From Angiostrongylus vasorum (lineage: Eukaryota; Nematoda; Chromadorea; Rhabditida; Metastrongylidae): a stretch of DNA of 64,000 nucleotides. Shown in pieces: positions 23,930-35,444 of the stretch. The stretch spans positions 496,001 through 560,000 of the forward strand of contig JADANN010000466.1 in NCBI GenBank assembly GCA_018806985.1, written 5' to 3'. The notes below the pieces were generated by a model that did not search any database, was not told where the DNA came from, and was given only the letters and a program-made list of their open reading frames with translations. The position numbers and the translations under genes were made by a program. The first letter of the stretch is position 1. Every line of letters begins with the position of its first letter.

Positions 23930-24425
23930 CTGTTTAGCAAACACGAGGTGTTATTTCATTTCTTTATTCACGAACAAGCTGACGTTTCGGCGGATTTCGC
24001 TTCCCTCAGAGCCTGGAAACGTCAAGTTGACTGCGATCTACACGGTCAAACGCCTCCATAACCAAACAGAGAAAGTGCTGAACCAAAATTTTCAATCACA
24101 TTGAACACAGAGCCTTTGCACACTCACCGCTTTCTATGAGTCTTCCACTAAAATCATATGTTCCATTAATATGTTTGAAATTCAATTGTCCACCAACTGA
24201 TACTAATTGTTACAATTTGCAGGGCATGCCTTCATGAATCATATAGATCCTAGCACAGTGTTTAATCGCTTATTTTTCTGTGAAGTAGACGAAGACGTCG
24301 AAACGTTAGACGAATAAGTGTTTTTTTTACAACAATCACGCGTGAGCTCAATAATATAGAAAACTAATGATTATTCTTACCGAGGTTCAATGAAAGTTAG
24401 TTTTTAAGATACCTAATCAGTCAGT
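23930..24425. repeat. Foldback-family fragments
   Basis: Two motifs of the 'GTTTCGACGTC' family: agctgacgtttcggcggatt at 23980 and, inverted, agacgaagacgtcgaaacgt at 24287. The ends are not resolved. Confidence 0.45.
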
Positions 24426-24427
24426 TG

Positions 24428-24735
24428 CAGCGGGGGATTGCATAGTTGTCAGTGATGCAGTGCATCAGGAGGTAAGGCACTGGTTCGACCACCTCCCAAC
24501 GTTCCTCTCTGATCCATGTGGGAACGCTTTAGCTCTGCTGTCTTGAAGATTGTAAGGAGAATCTACTTGACCAGTGTTCTACGACATTCATAAAAAAAAC
24601 CGAAAGGAGGCTACAAAGACTGTATGCTCAAGCAGCAGCTAAAACAATGCGGAAGATGCTTGAAGACATTGTGGACGATGAATGCGAGGAAAACGAATCG
24701 AATGCAAGAAGTGCTGCGATCTGCACAGTAGATGT
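24428..24735 (+). repeat. SINE-C copy
   Basis: Head gttgtcagtgatgcagtgca with CTGGTTCGACCACC as B-box-like; body aacgctttagctctgctgtc, gaccagtgttctacgacatt; 3' part ggacgatgaatgcgaggaaa and gaatcgaatgcaagaagtgc. Confidence 0.65.
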
Positions 24736-24859
24736 GATGACTGTTGATGTGAAATAAAATGAAAAAAATAAAATCACTTAGATCTGTGCAAGCTATTCAA
24801 ATATCGACTGCTGAAGGATGGATTGTCTGTTGAAAAAGAAATTACTATCAACGGAAAAT

Positions 24860-25440
24860 CGTTATTAACAACAACCACCCTGTATAAAGAGCGCTGCCTG
24901 TGAAGTTACCCCATTAGAGTGGTGCTGCACTTAAGAACATCTGACTCGATACGACAGCAAAGACATCACATCGAGAAGACGAACGACTGTGGACCATCGA
25001 TTCGGATCATCGGCTCTGATGAAGACAGACGTCGAAACGTTAGCCAAATAAATGTTTGGTAGCAACCTAGTGTCAGCTTATCAGCGAAAGAAGGTACATT
25101 GATAATTCATATCGAGGTTAAATAAGAGTCGCTTTACATGATTAGAATCACTTACTTTGCTAAATCGACTTTCAATTAACCTCCGCGTTGATAATCAATA
25201 CATTCGCTTAGATTGCTCAGCTTACACGAGGCTGTTGTAAGGCTTTTTTTCCTAACGCTTCGACGTCCTCAACTTGCTCAGAGCCGGTGATCCGAGCCGA
25301 TGGTCATCAGTCGTCAGAACTGGCGATGAGGTGTCTTCACAGCATCATCGAGTTGAATCTTCTTCAATGGAGCACCGTTCGAGTGGAAGTGTAAATACGA
25401 CGTGTGAACAGGATCAATCTAAACAAATGTAAAACCACTT
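24860..25440. repeat. Foldback-family elements (two, adjacent)
   Basis: Segment 24960-25140 has cgaacgactgtggaccatcg and agacgtcgaaacgttagcca. Segment 25200-25400 has the inverted sense (taacgcttcgacgtcctcaa, gcttacacgaggctgttgta). These match the ends of the elements at 57911 and 63297. Confidence 0.5.
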
Positions 25441-26141
25441 AGTTTATTCGAACCTATCATCTAGTTAATTTGGCTTGCTAGCAGGACTTGTGTTGAAGTT
25501 CCTCAGTCCTATTCTGGAATCCATAACTCGCATCTCTTGTAAGAAGAGCTCTTTGATATAAGCTACATGTACGTCTTCTATTTTTGTCTCAAGGGACGCT
25601 TTCTTAGCTCTGGTACCCATTCTCGCGTTCGTCTCTTTTAACTGCCGTGTTTTCTTTGCATCATTACCATTCCATCCACCAATGCTTGCTTTTCAAACAT
25701 ATGTTTACAACCCCGTGGTTTCAACCATATCGTTTCTAAAAGGTGTGGCTGGTTCTCGAATTGTGACGTAGAGCGCCGGTTCCATACCAAGCGTGAGGTC
25801 TCCGAAGCTGAAAAAGAATTCAATTAGATGCTAAACGTATTGTTTGCCCTTCAAACGACGGGCTTCAGCCAGTGTGTGAATGGCGAAGAAAGTCGTTGAT
25901 GAACAAAATTGTCGTTCCATGTTTCATCTGTATAGCTGTGCAGCCAGATGCCTATTAAGATGAGAAAGTGTGCATGAAGTCCACCAGTTGGTCAGTGATT
26001 GTTTAAGAACGCGGCCTTCTTTCCCTGCTTCTTTCTTCAATACGGTTGGTCTTATTGACCACAGAACACCTTTTTCTCCTGTAATATTTCTTAGAAACAC
26101 AACGATGTAATAAAATAAACAAAACGAATTTTTTAAGATCC
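25441..26141. other. Unannotated spacer
   Basis: No gene or known repeat recognised. Confidence 0.35.
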
Positions 26142-26420
26142 TCCCAACGGTTTACCGCCTCATCGTGGCTGGGAGGTGTTCTTGGGTGTCATACTGCGAT
26201 GTACAGCGGGGGTTCACCCGCTGGCCGGGTCTCCCAAGCTCAGAAGAAGTCCGGCGTTCCCATCAGGAAGCCTAGCTAAGAGTAAACCAATACCAGGATC
26301 CACCACCGTCCTGGTATCAAAGTCGCATGGTGGCAAATCTCCAACTAATCCACAATGGCTACGACTGCCTGTGGTGGTGAAGACCTGGGATAGACTTTGG
26401 CCAGGCTGACCTCGGACCCC
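26142..26420 (+). repeat. Element D copy 4, 3'-truncated
   Basis: Starts cctcccaacggtttaccgcc and follows copy 3 closely to gccaggctgacctcgga, then stops before the heptamer tail. Confidence 0.75.
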
Positions 26421-27059
26421 AGACCCATTTAAAGTTATTTTTTAACACAAACTGTCCTTTATGAAGTGACATGAAGTTAACCGATATGTTGATTTTCAAT
26501 GGCTAACCTTTCGATGACATATTCGTCGTCTTCAGAGACTGGACGTATTTACCTTTTCCCCTACCGCCTTTCATTCCCTAATGCCTTGATAAATTGAAAA
26601 TCGGTGTTCCTCACTTTTGAAATGTTCCAACCCTACAAAGTCTAATGCACTCTTCAATAGCGAGGTATTCCTCGAAAGTACGGTGAGATAATGAGGTTTA
26701 TCATGCTTGATATCATTGTAGGATTCTAAACAAGTATTGTATTGCCAAAAGCACTTCAAGATTTGGAATTTATATTGAACTGTAAAATTTTTATGTCCAA
26801 TAATTCATTCTAGCTAGCTGCTACCAACATTTGGAATGAAGTCAAACCAATTTCTCATAAAATCAGCTATGGTAGTAAAGAAGACCAAGAAACAATGCTC
26901 GAAATGCGAGGGACATTGCTCAGTACAAGAGCGCTATGACCAATCACGAAAATGTGAAACCCTAAAACATCAAGGATGCCCCAAAAGTCCAAGCAAATCA
27001 CCAACCACATCCTAAAATTCATCTTCCATTACCTGTCAGCTTTCGCCCTATTGACTCGA
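26421..27059. other. Unannotated spacer with one foldback motif
   Basis: At 26500-26560 ctttcgatgacatattcgtc and gtcttcagagactgg recall the foldback termini. No gene is seen. Confidence 0.3.
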
Positions 27060-27504
27060 GCGGGCACCAGTAAATATTGAATTTTTCCCTGTCGCGTGCT
27101 AGAGTAGCCCAGTGGGTTGTGCTCGCTCGAAGGGACTTTTTGAGCATAACACCTTCCTTCTAAGGTTCCCGTCAAGAACTCTGACCATCAGGTCGGTGGT
27201 CTTTCTGCAATACGTTTGACATATCGAAGAATCCAGTCACTAGTGGCTCTTATCCACCGGTTGTCATTCATGGGGTTTACGTGTCCGGACCACCTTATCT
27301 TCGACTGTTTGGTGTACAAAACGACATCTTTGATTTTTTGATCGTTGACGTAGGTCGGAGCTTCAGATCACTTCCCTCATTCGTGTTACACGGCATACTC
27401 CTAGGATCGTCCTTTGGACTGGGCGCTCAATAACGCTGAGTGATCTTTCATCCTGCTTACTCAGCGACCAGGTTTCTGACGCGTACGTTAAGGCACCATG
27501 GTTA
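27060..27504 (-). mobile_element. RTE 3'-end fragment
   Basis: Antisense match to the 3' part of the copy at 44090. The words tttttccctgtcgcgtgcta, actggtggctctta-like sequence and agtgatctttcatcctgctt correspond to the RTE C-terminal coding region. It runs straight into a SINE-A. Confidence 0.7.
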
Positions 27505-27840
27505 GAAGTACTGTGCAATATTCACGTGGTCGTTGCTTTGATCTCGCGCCGTCGGCAAACGAAGCACTTCCTCCGTCCAAGATTGCAAGATTGGTAACCT
27601 ACCTGTCTAAGAGGGCAAAATCAGCGATTTAATATTTATTTATATGTTCTTATGATCTGATCTTGTTGACTTGACACTGATTTAATACACTGGCAGACCA
27701 CCGCAAGTTATTACATAAGCCAAAGATGAATTCATTATCTCTACGAAGCTTGACGACGTCGAATATATGACGCAACCATCAGGGATTAGTCAACGCTTAA
27801 GGCTCTGTTCTATATGCTTTTATCCTAGTAGGGCTTTGGT
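27500..27840 (+). repeat. SINE-A copy, degenerate
   Basis: The head region (accatggttagaagtactgt, cgtggtcgttgctttgatct) is followed by ctgtctaagagggcaaaatc, an inserted AT-rich stretch, then actggcagaccaccgcaagt and the tail tctatatgcttttatcc. Confidence 0.6.
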
Positions 27841-28039
27841 CCATACATATTAACTCATTATACGATTATGATTCCGTCAAAAACGTACAAATTATTCTCG
27901 AGACTACATAGAACTATGTGAAATATTCTATCCTAGCTGGCAAGAATACTAAGCGAATAGGCAAAACACAGATTCAAGGCTGGAGAAAAAAATCATTCTG
28001 GCCATGGTTGCAGTAGGTCAGGTGAAAACAACAGCAAGA

Positions 28040-28475
28040 AGTCATTGTTTTCTTCTTGAGCAAACGTGAGATTGCTAACAACAAGTCTTGTTCAGTACTG
28101 GCAGACGTTTCGCTGGCTTGTTCTTCTACAGAGCTAAGAGCGTTCAAATTGACCTGCAATCAACTCAGCCAAACACTTTTACAAACAAGTAGAAAAAACT
28201 CCACACAAATGTTGTTCGCATAGTAAAGGGCTTCTTTTAAACAGTCCTCGTCTTTCTTCATTGATAAGCTAATACAAGTTGTTAAGTAAACTTTACCCGG
28301 CTAAGGTTTCGACGTCTTTGTCAATGGTAATGTCTTCGTCCTCACATCGAATCGAATCTTCTTCACTAGGTCACTGCACTTCGTTCATAAAAATAAGTAA
28401 ATTAATTATAGTAACCAAATACCAATGATTTACCTCCTCATCGTGGACATCAGTGCGTGTCGAACTACGATGCAT
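28040..28475. repeat. Foldback and element D fragments
   Basis: Around 28105 gcagacgtttcgctggcttg and around 28300 ggctaaggtttcgacgtctt resemble foldback ends. Around 28428 gatttacctcctcatcgtgg resembles the start of element D. Confidence 0.4.
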
Positions 28476-29108
28476 AGAATAGAGCTCATTTCCCAAAAAA
28501 AGGTTATATAATTTATAAAGGGTCGGAAATCTCCATTCTAAAGCTCTTAAAAAAAGTACAATTATCCTTAATAACCCGTTTCCTTGAGAGTCATACTGGT
28601 CTGAGAAATATCTTTTCACTGAGATCTTGCTGCTTCAGGAATAAATTTCTCCTAGGGCACAAATACCACTGTTATACTGAAATACCACTGCTAAGGCCTT
28701 ATGTCGTCATCACAAGCGACGAGTGGTCCAACTGGATTGTGATTCTTATCTTGAGGATTCTTATAGAATCGCGACAGCGCCCGCAATCATTTGGTTCATA
28801 ACTCCGCCAATTCTAGTAGTCGTAGTACTTCACCTCTAGCAGCGGATTTTGTCGAATATATTTACCCTAGCCTATTTACGGTTAGTGGAATAATCAAAAC
28901 GACGTTGTTCGGCAGTATCATGGTGAGTGGTTCGGTACAATGAGAGCAAGCGACTGCGACATGTCCGCTTTGTTCGACGAGCACTTGTCGCGAACTAGAC
29001 GGCCAATGTAGTCGCAGATGGCGTGACCGTATTCTACCCTTCTCACCACTCAGATGGTGGAGGTGTTTTTCAACACGAACACACACGAATCGCAAATATT
29101 GTCGTAAC
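28476..29108. other. Upstream region of the secreted-protein gene
   Basis: No exon recognised. An open frame on the minus strand (28862-29095) lies over the presumed promoter and has no family resemblance. Confidence 0.35.
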
Positions 29109-29116
29109 TATATATT
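29109..29116 (+). promoter_or_regulatory. Possible TATA box
   Basis: TATATATT lies 30 bp before the ATG at 29146. A short leader of this kind is plausible, but the match is weak and the start could instead be trans-spliced. Confidence 0.3.
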
Positions 29117-29145
29117 GCTGAGCACAGTGAACCTAAGCGATAGTC

Positions 29146-30637
29146 ATGTGGGTTCTTGTCGCACTATTCGTCATGGCGGCGATCACTATGGCTCAGCAGC
29201 CGACGACGATACCGAGACTTCCAAAGGTCGGCGGCATTCTACCGTCATCCTTTCAATGCCAATTTAACAGTGTTTTCGCTTCTTATTTTGCACTTGTTAA
29301 GGATATACCACCCGGTTTTGAAGAAGTTCTTCCTGTTGATGTAGTTCAACGACTGAAAAACATTCACGAGAATAGCGCTTTGACAGCTGAGGTGATTTTT
29401 CAAACAATTGTTATATATAGGAGAATGGGATTACCCGAATCACATGTGTGTGGCAGTAATGTTTGTGTATGCACACAGTGAGTAAGTAGCCTAGGAAACA
29501 CTGAATACATCAGCAGGGTAAAATTTGACCCATGTGACAAATTTCGTAAAATAAAGAAGATGGCTCTCCATAGGTATATTTAGAATACCAATGTGCCCGA
29601 ATTCAAACCACTATGTTGCACGATAAATATTAAGAATCTTCTTGTGAAAAACACGTTCTTATAAGTCTCCGATAGTTGAATATCATAGGTTTTTATCATT
29701 TAACCAATATTATTATAAGTTCAGATGTGACAAGCATATTTTGGCAAGGTACCACTTATTTCGAGGGCACGAGTTGGATAAGGTTATAAGTCCCCTGCAC
29801 ACACATGGTCAGCCATTAGTTCAATACCCAAGCTAGCCAAACTCTTCACCACCGTGGGTCAACTGGTAGCAGGCTTGTCTGGGAGGATAAAAACACTCGT
29901 TTGATATACTGGATAGCGCATCATGTCCACGAGATACATGCATTCAATAACCTCTACGCTACTATGGAATGGAGTCGAATGTACCACGATTCCTTTAGGG
30001 ATTAACGAACGCTCAATGCTCTTTCCTCTAATACTTGGTTCTATTCGACGTACTCGAAAATTTCCAACATACTACTGCATAATTACGGCTACAATCCTCT
30101 TTATTTACGAAGCCCTACAATTATACGCACTTATTTTACAACTTTGGAAACTCGCTGATATTTCAGCAACAGCACCAGCAGATTGACGAAGTTATGACTT
30201 CACTACCAGAAGAATTTCTCAACCGATTACCGCCACCGCCAGGATTCGACCGTCTACCGGTTCCGATCCGTGACGAATTGAAGAGGATTCATCGCGACAA
30301 GGTATCATCTTCCACTTTTTTAAGTGGATAAAGATGAATACAAAGTTATAATTACTAAATGGTTATGGGTTTAGCTTCTAGAACCAATCTATGTTGGCCT
30401 ATCGATAGATCTGTGTTTTATACTGCCTCTTCATAAATCTCCCACGACATATTCCATATGAAAAGAAAGCAGTTCGCACTAAATAGTCACTCCTTTCTTC
30501 TTTGGGGAAAATATGTGTGATTTTGTGGATAAACGTAGAAGTTACAGAAACTGAACTGGCGCCAACGACATGACAAAATCCGCGAAATTATTGAGACACT
30601 GCCGCCATCACCAAGATCCTTACCGACACACAAAGGG
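29146..30637 (+). CDS. Secreted nematode-type protein with repeated PPGF..LP..IH module (3' end not found)
   Basis: Exon 1 starts at ATG 29146 with a signal peptide (MWVLVALFVMAAITMAQQ) and contains DIPPGFEEVLPVDVVQRLK-NIHEN; its likely donor is CAT|GTGTGT near 29448. Exon 2 (30167-30301) has LPPPPGFDRLPVPIRDELK-RIHRDK. Exon 3 (30548-30637) has KLNWRQRHDKIREII followed by LPPSPRSLP. Exons 2-3 are whole-codon and join in phase 0. The module PPGF(E/D)xxLPxxxxxxLKxIH occurs twice, which supports one gene. Similar modules occur in small secreted nematode proteins of unknown function, and I do not name a family. No stop codon joined by a good splice was found, so the gene is probably incomplete as annotated. 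Intron 1 contains a degenerate SINE-A. Confidence 0.6.
29760..30040 (+). repeat. Degenerate SINE-A copy in intron 1
   Basis: Shares ggcttgtctgggaggataaa, ggagtcgaatgtaccac and agggattaacgaacgctcaa with the family. The head is poorly kept. Confidence 0.55.
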
Positions 30638-31313
30638 GTGCGTCTAATTCAAGCCTTCTTATTCATCCTTTCATTCATATTTTTCCCCATTCCCTTTTAC
30701 GGAAGAGTTCTAGCAATCTTCAACGAATCGTGTTGTTATTATACAATTTCAGTTTGCTCTTCCACAACAATCTTCGTCATATCGGTGGGAAAACAGAACA
30801 ATCTTTGTTTAATGTCGCTTTCTTGGATGTTTTTTTTCAGTTGTACTCGTTTGTCTGTGATAAATGAGGTATACATTGTACACCAGTATTGCTTTCCGTA
30901 TTTCCTACTTTCATCAGGTACACTTTCATTTGACTTCAGTATCCAGTCTGAGAAAGCTTTTTAACAAATCGACTAGACTAACTCAACAGTGAATTCCGCT
31001 GTCAAGAGTACTCTGTCGTCAAAAGCGTAATAGGAGAGCAAATATCACGTCCATCGGGTTGACTGTGTTTATCAGGAAATACATGCTAGTCTGGTACCTC
31101 CATTAATGCGAGACTGTCCGGTCACCACAAGAGGTCTCGCGTCAGATTTTTCCAAAACATGCTAGAGTTGACATCTCTATGACCATCTTTTCGACCAAAA
31201 AAATTGAAAAACTAAACTTCAGCGTAATTACATTGTGATTTACAGCACAGCTTCATTAGATTCAATGACGATTTTTGCTCCCAGATTAATCCCGTTAACG
31301 GGTTATTGCTGAT
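30638..31313. other. Downstream of the secreted-protein exons, unresolved
   Basis: The frame of exon 3 stays open to about 30964 as a hydrophobic stretch, but the composition shift after the GGG|GTGCGT donor suggests intron. No terminal exon was recognised. Confidence 0.35.
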
Positions 31314-32452
31314 ACTTACTTGATACTTGATACTTCAACGGCCAGTCCGCACTAGTTGTGCGGACCCCAGCATAATCACCACTTTTTCGGAGATTTGCTG
31401 GTCCAGCCATTGTGGTTCTCTGGGGTCCCGAGGTCAGCTTGGCTAAAGCTTGCACCAGGTCGTCCCAAACCAGGCAGTCGCTGCGAGATATCTTGAGGGT
31501 GGGGGCCGGGGGAGGGGGAGAGGGTTGCCAGGAAATCGCCCAAAAAATGCGTTTTAAGCGAGAAAAACGCAAAAAAATGACCCCCTAGTCGAAGTGGAGA
31601 AGCTCTCCGTCCCGACGCTATAAAACACCGGAAAACGGCTGCCAGCAGCTAGTCACGCACACCTGCAAAAGCCCACACCGGATACTGTAGCCGTGGACCA
31701 GTTGTCCGCCCCAACCCCCCCTCCCCCCCTCCCCCAAAAAGAAAAACGCGATTTTCGCCACCCCGACGTTACTTCCAGCCGAACGTCAGCTAAGTTAGTC
31801 ACGCTGGCACCCGCCGGATAAGACACCGCCTCCGCGGACGAGTTTTCCGCACGCGGATGAGTTCCCGGCGGAAGACTCCAAAAAACGAGATTTTCAGCGA
31901 CCCGACGCTATTACCGACAGGCTATCACTACTACCGGACTGTCTAATGTACCGTGTACGAGAAAAATGCAAAAACTTTACTGGGACCGAGAACTGTTTTT
32001 AGCCTTTACTTAAGTTCCACTATAATACTACGATATTCGGTGTCGGTCGGTCGAGGTAATGGTAGCGTGTTTCGATCCATTAAGGTCTAATTCCCACGGA
32101 TTCTGATACTAAGAGATCAGATATATCACTTTTTGCACCAATTAGACTTTAATGGAACTGAGAAGTGTTTTCAACCTCTACTAATCTCGTTAAGTTCCAC
32201 TATAATACTACGATATTAGACCCTTGTGGATCAGAGCGAGATTTACCACCATGCGACTAGTTTGATACCAGGACGGTGGTGGATCCTGGTATTGGTTTAC
32301 CCTTAGCTGAGCTTCCTGATGAAGACGCCGGACTCCCTTTCAGCTTGAGAGACCCTGCCGCAAGGGATGGATCCCCCCGCTCTACATCGTAGCCGGACAC
32401 CCAGGAACACCTCCCAGCCACCATGAGGCGTTAACCGTTCGGAGGGAGATAT
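31314..32452 (-). repeat. Element D copy 5, split by an insertion
   Basis: The heptamer tail (tacttgatacttgatact) is at 31316 and the D 3' body runs to about 31485 (gtcgtcccaaaccaggcagtc). The body resumes at about 32221 (acccttgtggatcagagcga) and ends at the D start (caccatgaggcgttaaccgt). The two halves together make one D element. Confidence 0.82.
31490..32220. mobile_element. About 730-bp insertion in element D with G- and C-rich tracts
   Basis: Sequence not found in the other D copies. Near its left side is a G-tract run (gggtgggggccgggggaggg, about 31498). Near 31715 is a C-tract run (ccccccctccccccctcccc). The motif CCCGACGCTA recurs (31612, 31899, with a variant at 31761). A 25-bp word, aagttccactataatactac plus gatat, occurs at 32025 and again at 32195 near the right edge. 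No coding region is recognised. Confidence 0.6.
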
Positions 32453-33079
32453 TAAATACAGCATCAAAACATCACTAACAAATTACATGTTTTGGAAACA
32501 TCTAAAAACTTTTGTATGTTGTCAACAAGCGAATTCTCCTCGATGATCCACGTTCTCTAAGAATTATTGTGTGGTCTGGGCCGACTGCCTCCATTCTCAA
32601 AGACTGGCAAGGACTTCTACTGCATTGAGGTAGTCATTTTTTTATCTTCATGGTGCAGGCAAAGTAATTCCGGATTCTAGTTTTGCTAGCACTTCATCGC
32701 TCCCGGTAGCACAGGCGGGTTCGCAAGATCATAATGGCTTGGGTAGTCTAATCGAACAAGATGAGGCTTAGGGTGCAGATGGCCCTCCGTATTTTTGTCT
32801 TTTCTTAACACACCTTTGGGCTTCTAGGAATTCCTTTGTTGTAATGCGTCAGGAAGCAACATCACTACACTGACGTCTATTGTTAGTGTTGTTGCTATAG
32901 CATCTACTGTTCTCATTCTCTTCTTTATATTCATCAGTGTGACCAGCTTTGCGAGGAAATCTTTAGCCGATTATGATACTCTTAAAATACCTCACTTCAT
33001 ACAATGTCGACTTCATACGACGTTGATCTATCAAACATTTTACGGCTCAACACTTACAAAACAACTATGTGAAAGATGA
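32453..33079. other. Unannotated spacer
   Basis: No gene or known repeat recognised. Confidence 0.35.
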
Positions 33080-33425
33080 TGCTCTGGAAGCGCACTGGTT
33101 AGGGATGCCGTGCCACGCATTGCTACTGGTTCGATCCCGCACTGGACAAAGCCTTCCATCCCTCCGCCGTCGGTAAGTTGGAATCGGACTTTTCTGAGAA
33201 AAACTACTTCTTATCCACAGTGGCTGGACACTGCCTGTGCAGGACACCTGGCAACGCCCTAACACATCTATCGCAGGATTTTAGAGAGAAACTACTCTAC
33301 CAGCACTTAAGATCATCCTTGAAGATCACAAACTCAAATCCTTAAGCCACAGCCGAATCCACATGCAAATCTGAACACCATCGTGGTGACGGATGCCAGA
33401 AAACGAATGAAGTGAAAGGAGCATT
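33080..33425 (+). repeat. SINE-C copy
   Basis: Head gcgcactggttagggatgcc with B-box-like CTGGTTCGATCCCGC; 3' part tcgcaggattttagagagaa, ctaccagcacttaagatcat, gacggatgccagaaaacgaa. Confidence 0.65.
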
Positions 33426-33601
33426 TGGCGGATCATTCAAACTAAGTAATGTAAGTAAAATTCGGACTGGTCCTCTGAACCTTTAACTGTCGTCACGGAG
33501 AACGGAGTAGTTTATTTACAATTGAGAATTGAACCAAAAACTAGTTTTAACTTATTATTTACTGCCTACTCTTCTTAATGGCAGGGTATATTATGAAATT
33601 T

Positions 33602-33845
33602 AACTTCAATGATGCTGAGATATTTGCAAAACTCCAGACCGCAGGTGTCTATGTTGGGAAACGAACGCGCTATTGTCCTTTCCAGGGAGTAACGCGTTCA
33701 CCACCACAACATGCAGGCCCTTCGTTTCGCCTGTCTCTCAGCTAGTTCTATCGATCTCTGCCATCAGCATGGTGTGGTGGTGAACGCGTTACTCCCCGGA
33801 AAGGACAATAGCGCGTTCCTTTCCCACCGTAGACACCAAAAACTA
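33602..33845. repeat. SINE-B copy arranged as a palindrome
   Basis: Arms 33644-33714 and 33767-33837 (about 71 bp each, few mismatches) are inverted copies of the tRNA-like module (ggtgtct...ccaccaca against gtggtggtgaacgcgttac...agacacc) around a 52-bp loop containing cctgtctctcagctagttct. Confidence 0.85.
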
Positions 33846-35444
33846 GTATTTGAGTGAGCTGAGGTAAAATAAAGTACATTGAAAAACACGAGAGGCTTCT
33901 CGTAATTCTGATTCACTTTCGATAACATTACGCTAAAGATGAAAGAAAGATGGAGAAGAAATTGGCACGGAATCTTTCAAGTTTTTTGTCCCAACTCCAA
34001 ATTCCCAATATGTATAGTTAGTGTGATGTTACTGTGACTACTAATCTTTTGAGTAGACTCTGCTTTCTTCAGAGATTAAAGCAGCATTCATATACCACTT
34101 ACCTGACCAATTTCTTTGATAGCCCTTAGCCAGGAAGAACCAAAATTCTAGCCGCAAAATTCGATCACACAGCAAACAACTTCACAAAAAATCCACCGCG
34201 TACTACTTCAAAAAGTCAGAACCCAAGTGAAAGTCGACTTACTCTTCGTGATCACTTTTCACTAAGAAACCAGGTAGAAGGATATGAAATCCTTCGGATC
34301 CAATCCCTTAGGGACGCTTAGTGCTTCGTCGACTTTATCAAGCATTGTAGCGTTGTTTAAATTGAAGGGGTACGGAGGGAGGCTATGCAATCATTTGTTC
34401 GCGTCTATCAATTTAACAAGTCAGTACTTTTATCCTCCCAAACACGTCTAGTAGCAAATTGTCGACCACGAGTATGATTGATGTTTTGCTCTGAACGTGC
34501 CGCATGATTGAACCATCAACCCAACCATGACTTCAGGAAACCTTTACCTCTATTCAGAAAAAACCATCCACATAAACTTATGCAACCTCTATCAGTGCTG
34601 TCGGGAGAAAATGTATTGTGATGTCAACAACAGAATAATGGCATACCATTCAAGTTATACAATCAAAAACTTCTAATACCCTTACAAATTATTAGATGCT
34701 CTCACATTTCACATTATTATTTCAGACGGTTATCGAAGCGATATGAATACTTCTTCAGCATAAAAACAATAAGGAAATCAATAGACATTTATTCAGATCC
34801 CTGTTCTCGATGCATATTCAACATTATAAGAATCGATAAGGATCGAAACAATACTTGAAAGATATGCTCATTCACATTTCAACTCTCATTTCCGAAATTG
34901 TCACTTATTACTAATATCAGAAACGATCAGTAAAGATTTTAAGCGAAACCACTAAAGCACCATCATCGAGTGGCTTTTCACACAACTTTGAGCAGACTAA
35001 TAAATAAAAACCATATTATGAGGCTTGTTTGGAGAAGACTGGCAGAATAACAAAAGATTTTAGTAAGTAATTCATCAATACCCACTATAATGGACAAGCT
35101 CAAATTTACAGATTTACCACTTTTACGTTCTTTCACGTACAATATACATGCGACCCGGCTACATTTATATACTATTAATCGATGATATATTGCAAAAATC
35201 ACAGCTAACTTTCGAAAAAAAAGATTGAAGATTTTAAAGTTAACGCTATAACTTAAGATTTCCCGTGACGCACCACACTTAACCCGTGCAGACTAGCACA
35301 TATAACCACCTTTGTAGATGGTATATCGATTACCAATAAATATCAATAATCAACAACTATTGATTGAGCGACTAATTACGACGTGACTAGATTTAGAAGA
35401 ATAGGCACAAGATGAAAACCACTCGCACGATAACAACCAACGCC
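33846..35444. other. 3' flank of plexin
   Basis: No gene recognised. At 34290-34530 a degenerate SINE-A is possible (ccttagggacgcttagtgct, atcctcccaaacacgtctag, tgattgaaccatcaac). The remainder is AT-rich. Confidence 0.4.

Noticed and set aside
28862..29095. Minus-strand open frame upstream of the secreted-protein gene
   Set aside because: No family resemblance, low-quality composition and no splice sites; it overlaps the presumed promoter.
32500..35444. Search for a further gene between the secreted-protein gene and plexin
   Set aside because: Only repeats and short chance frames were found on both strands.
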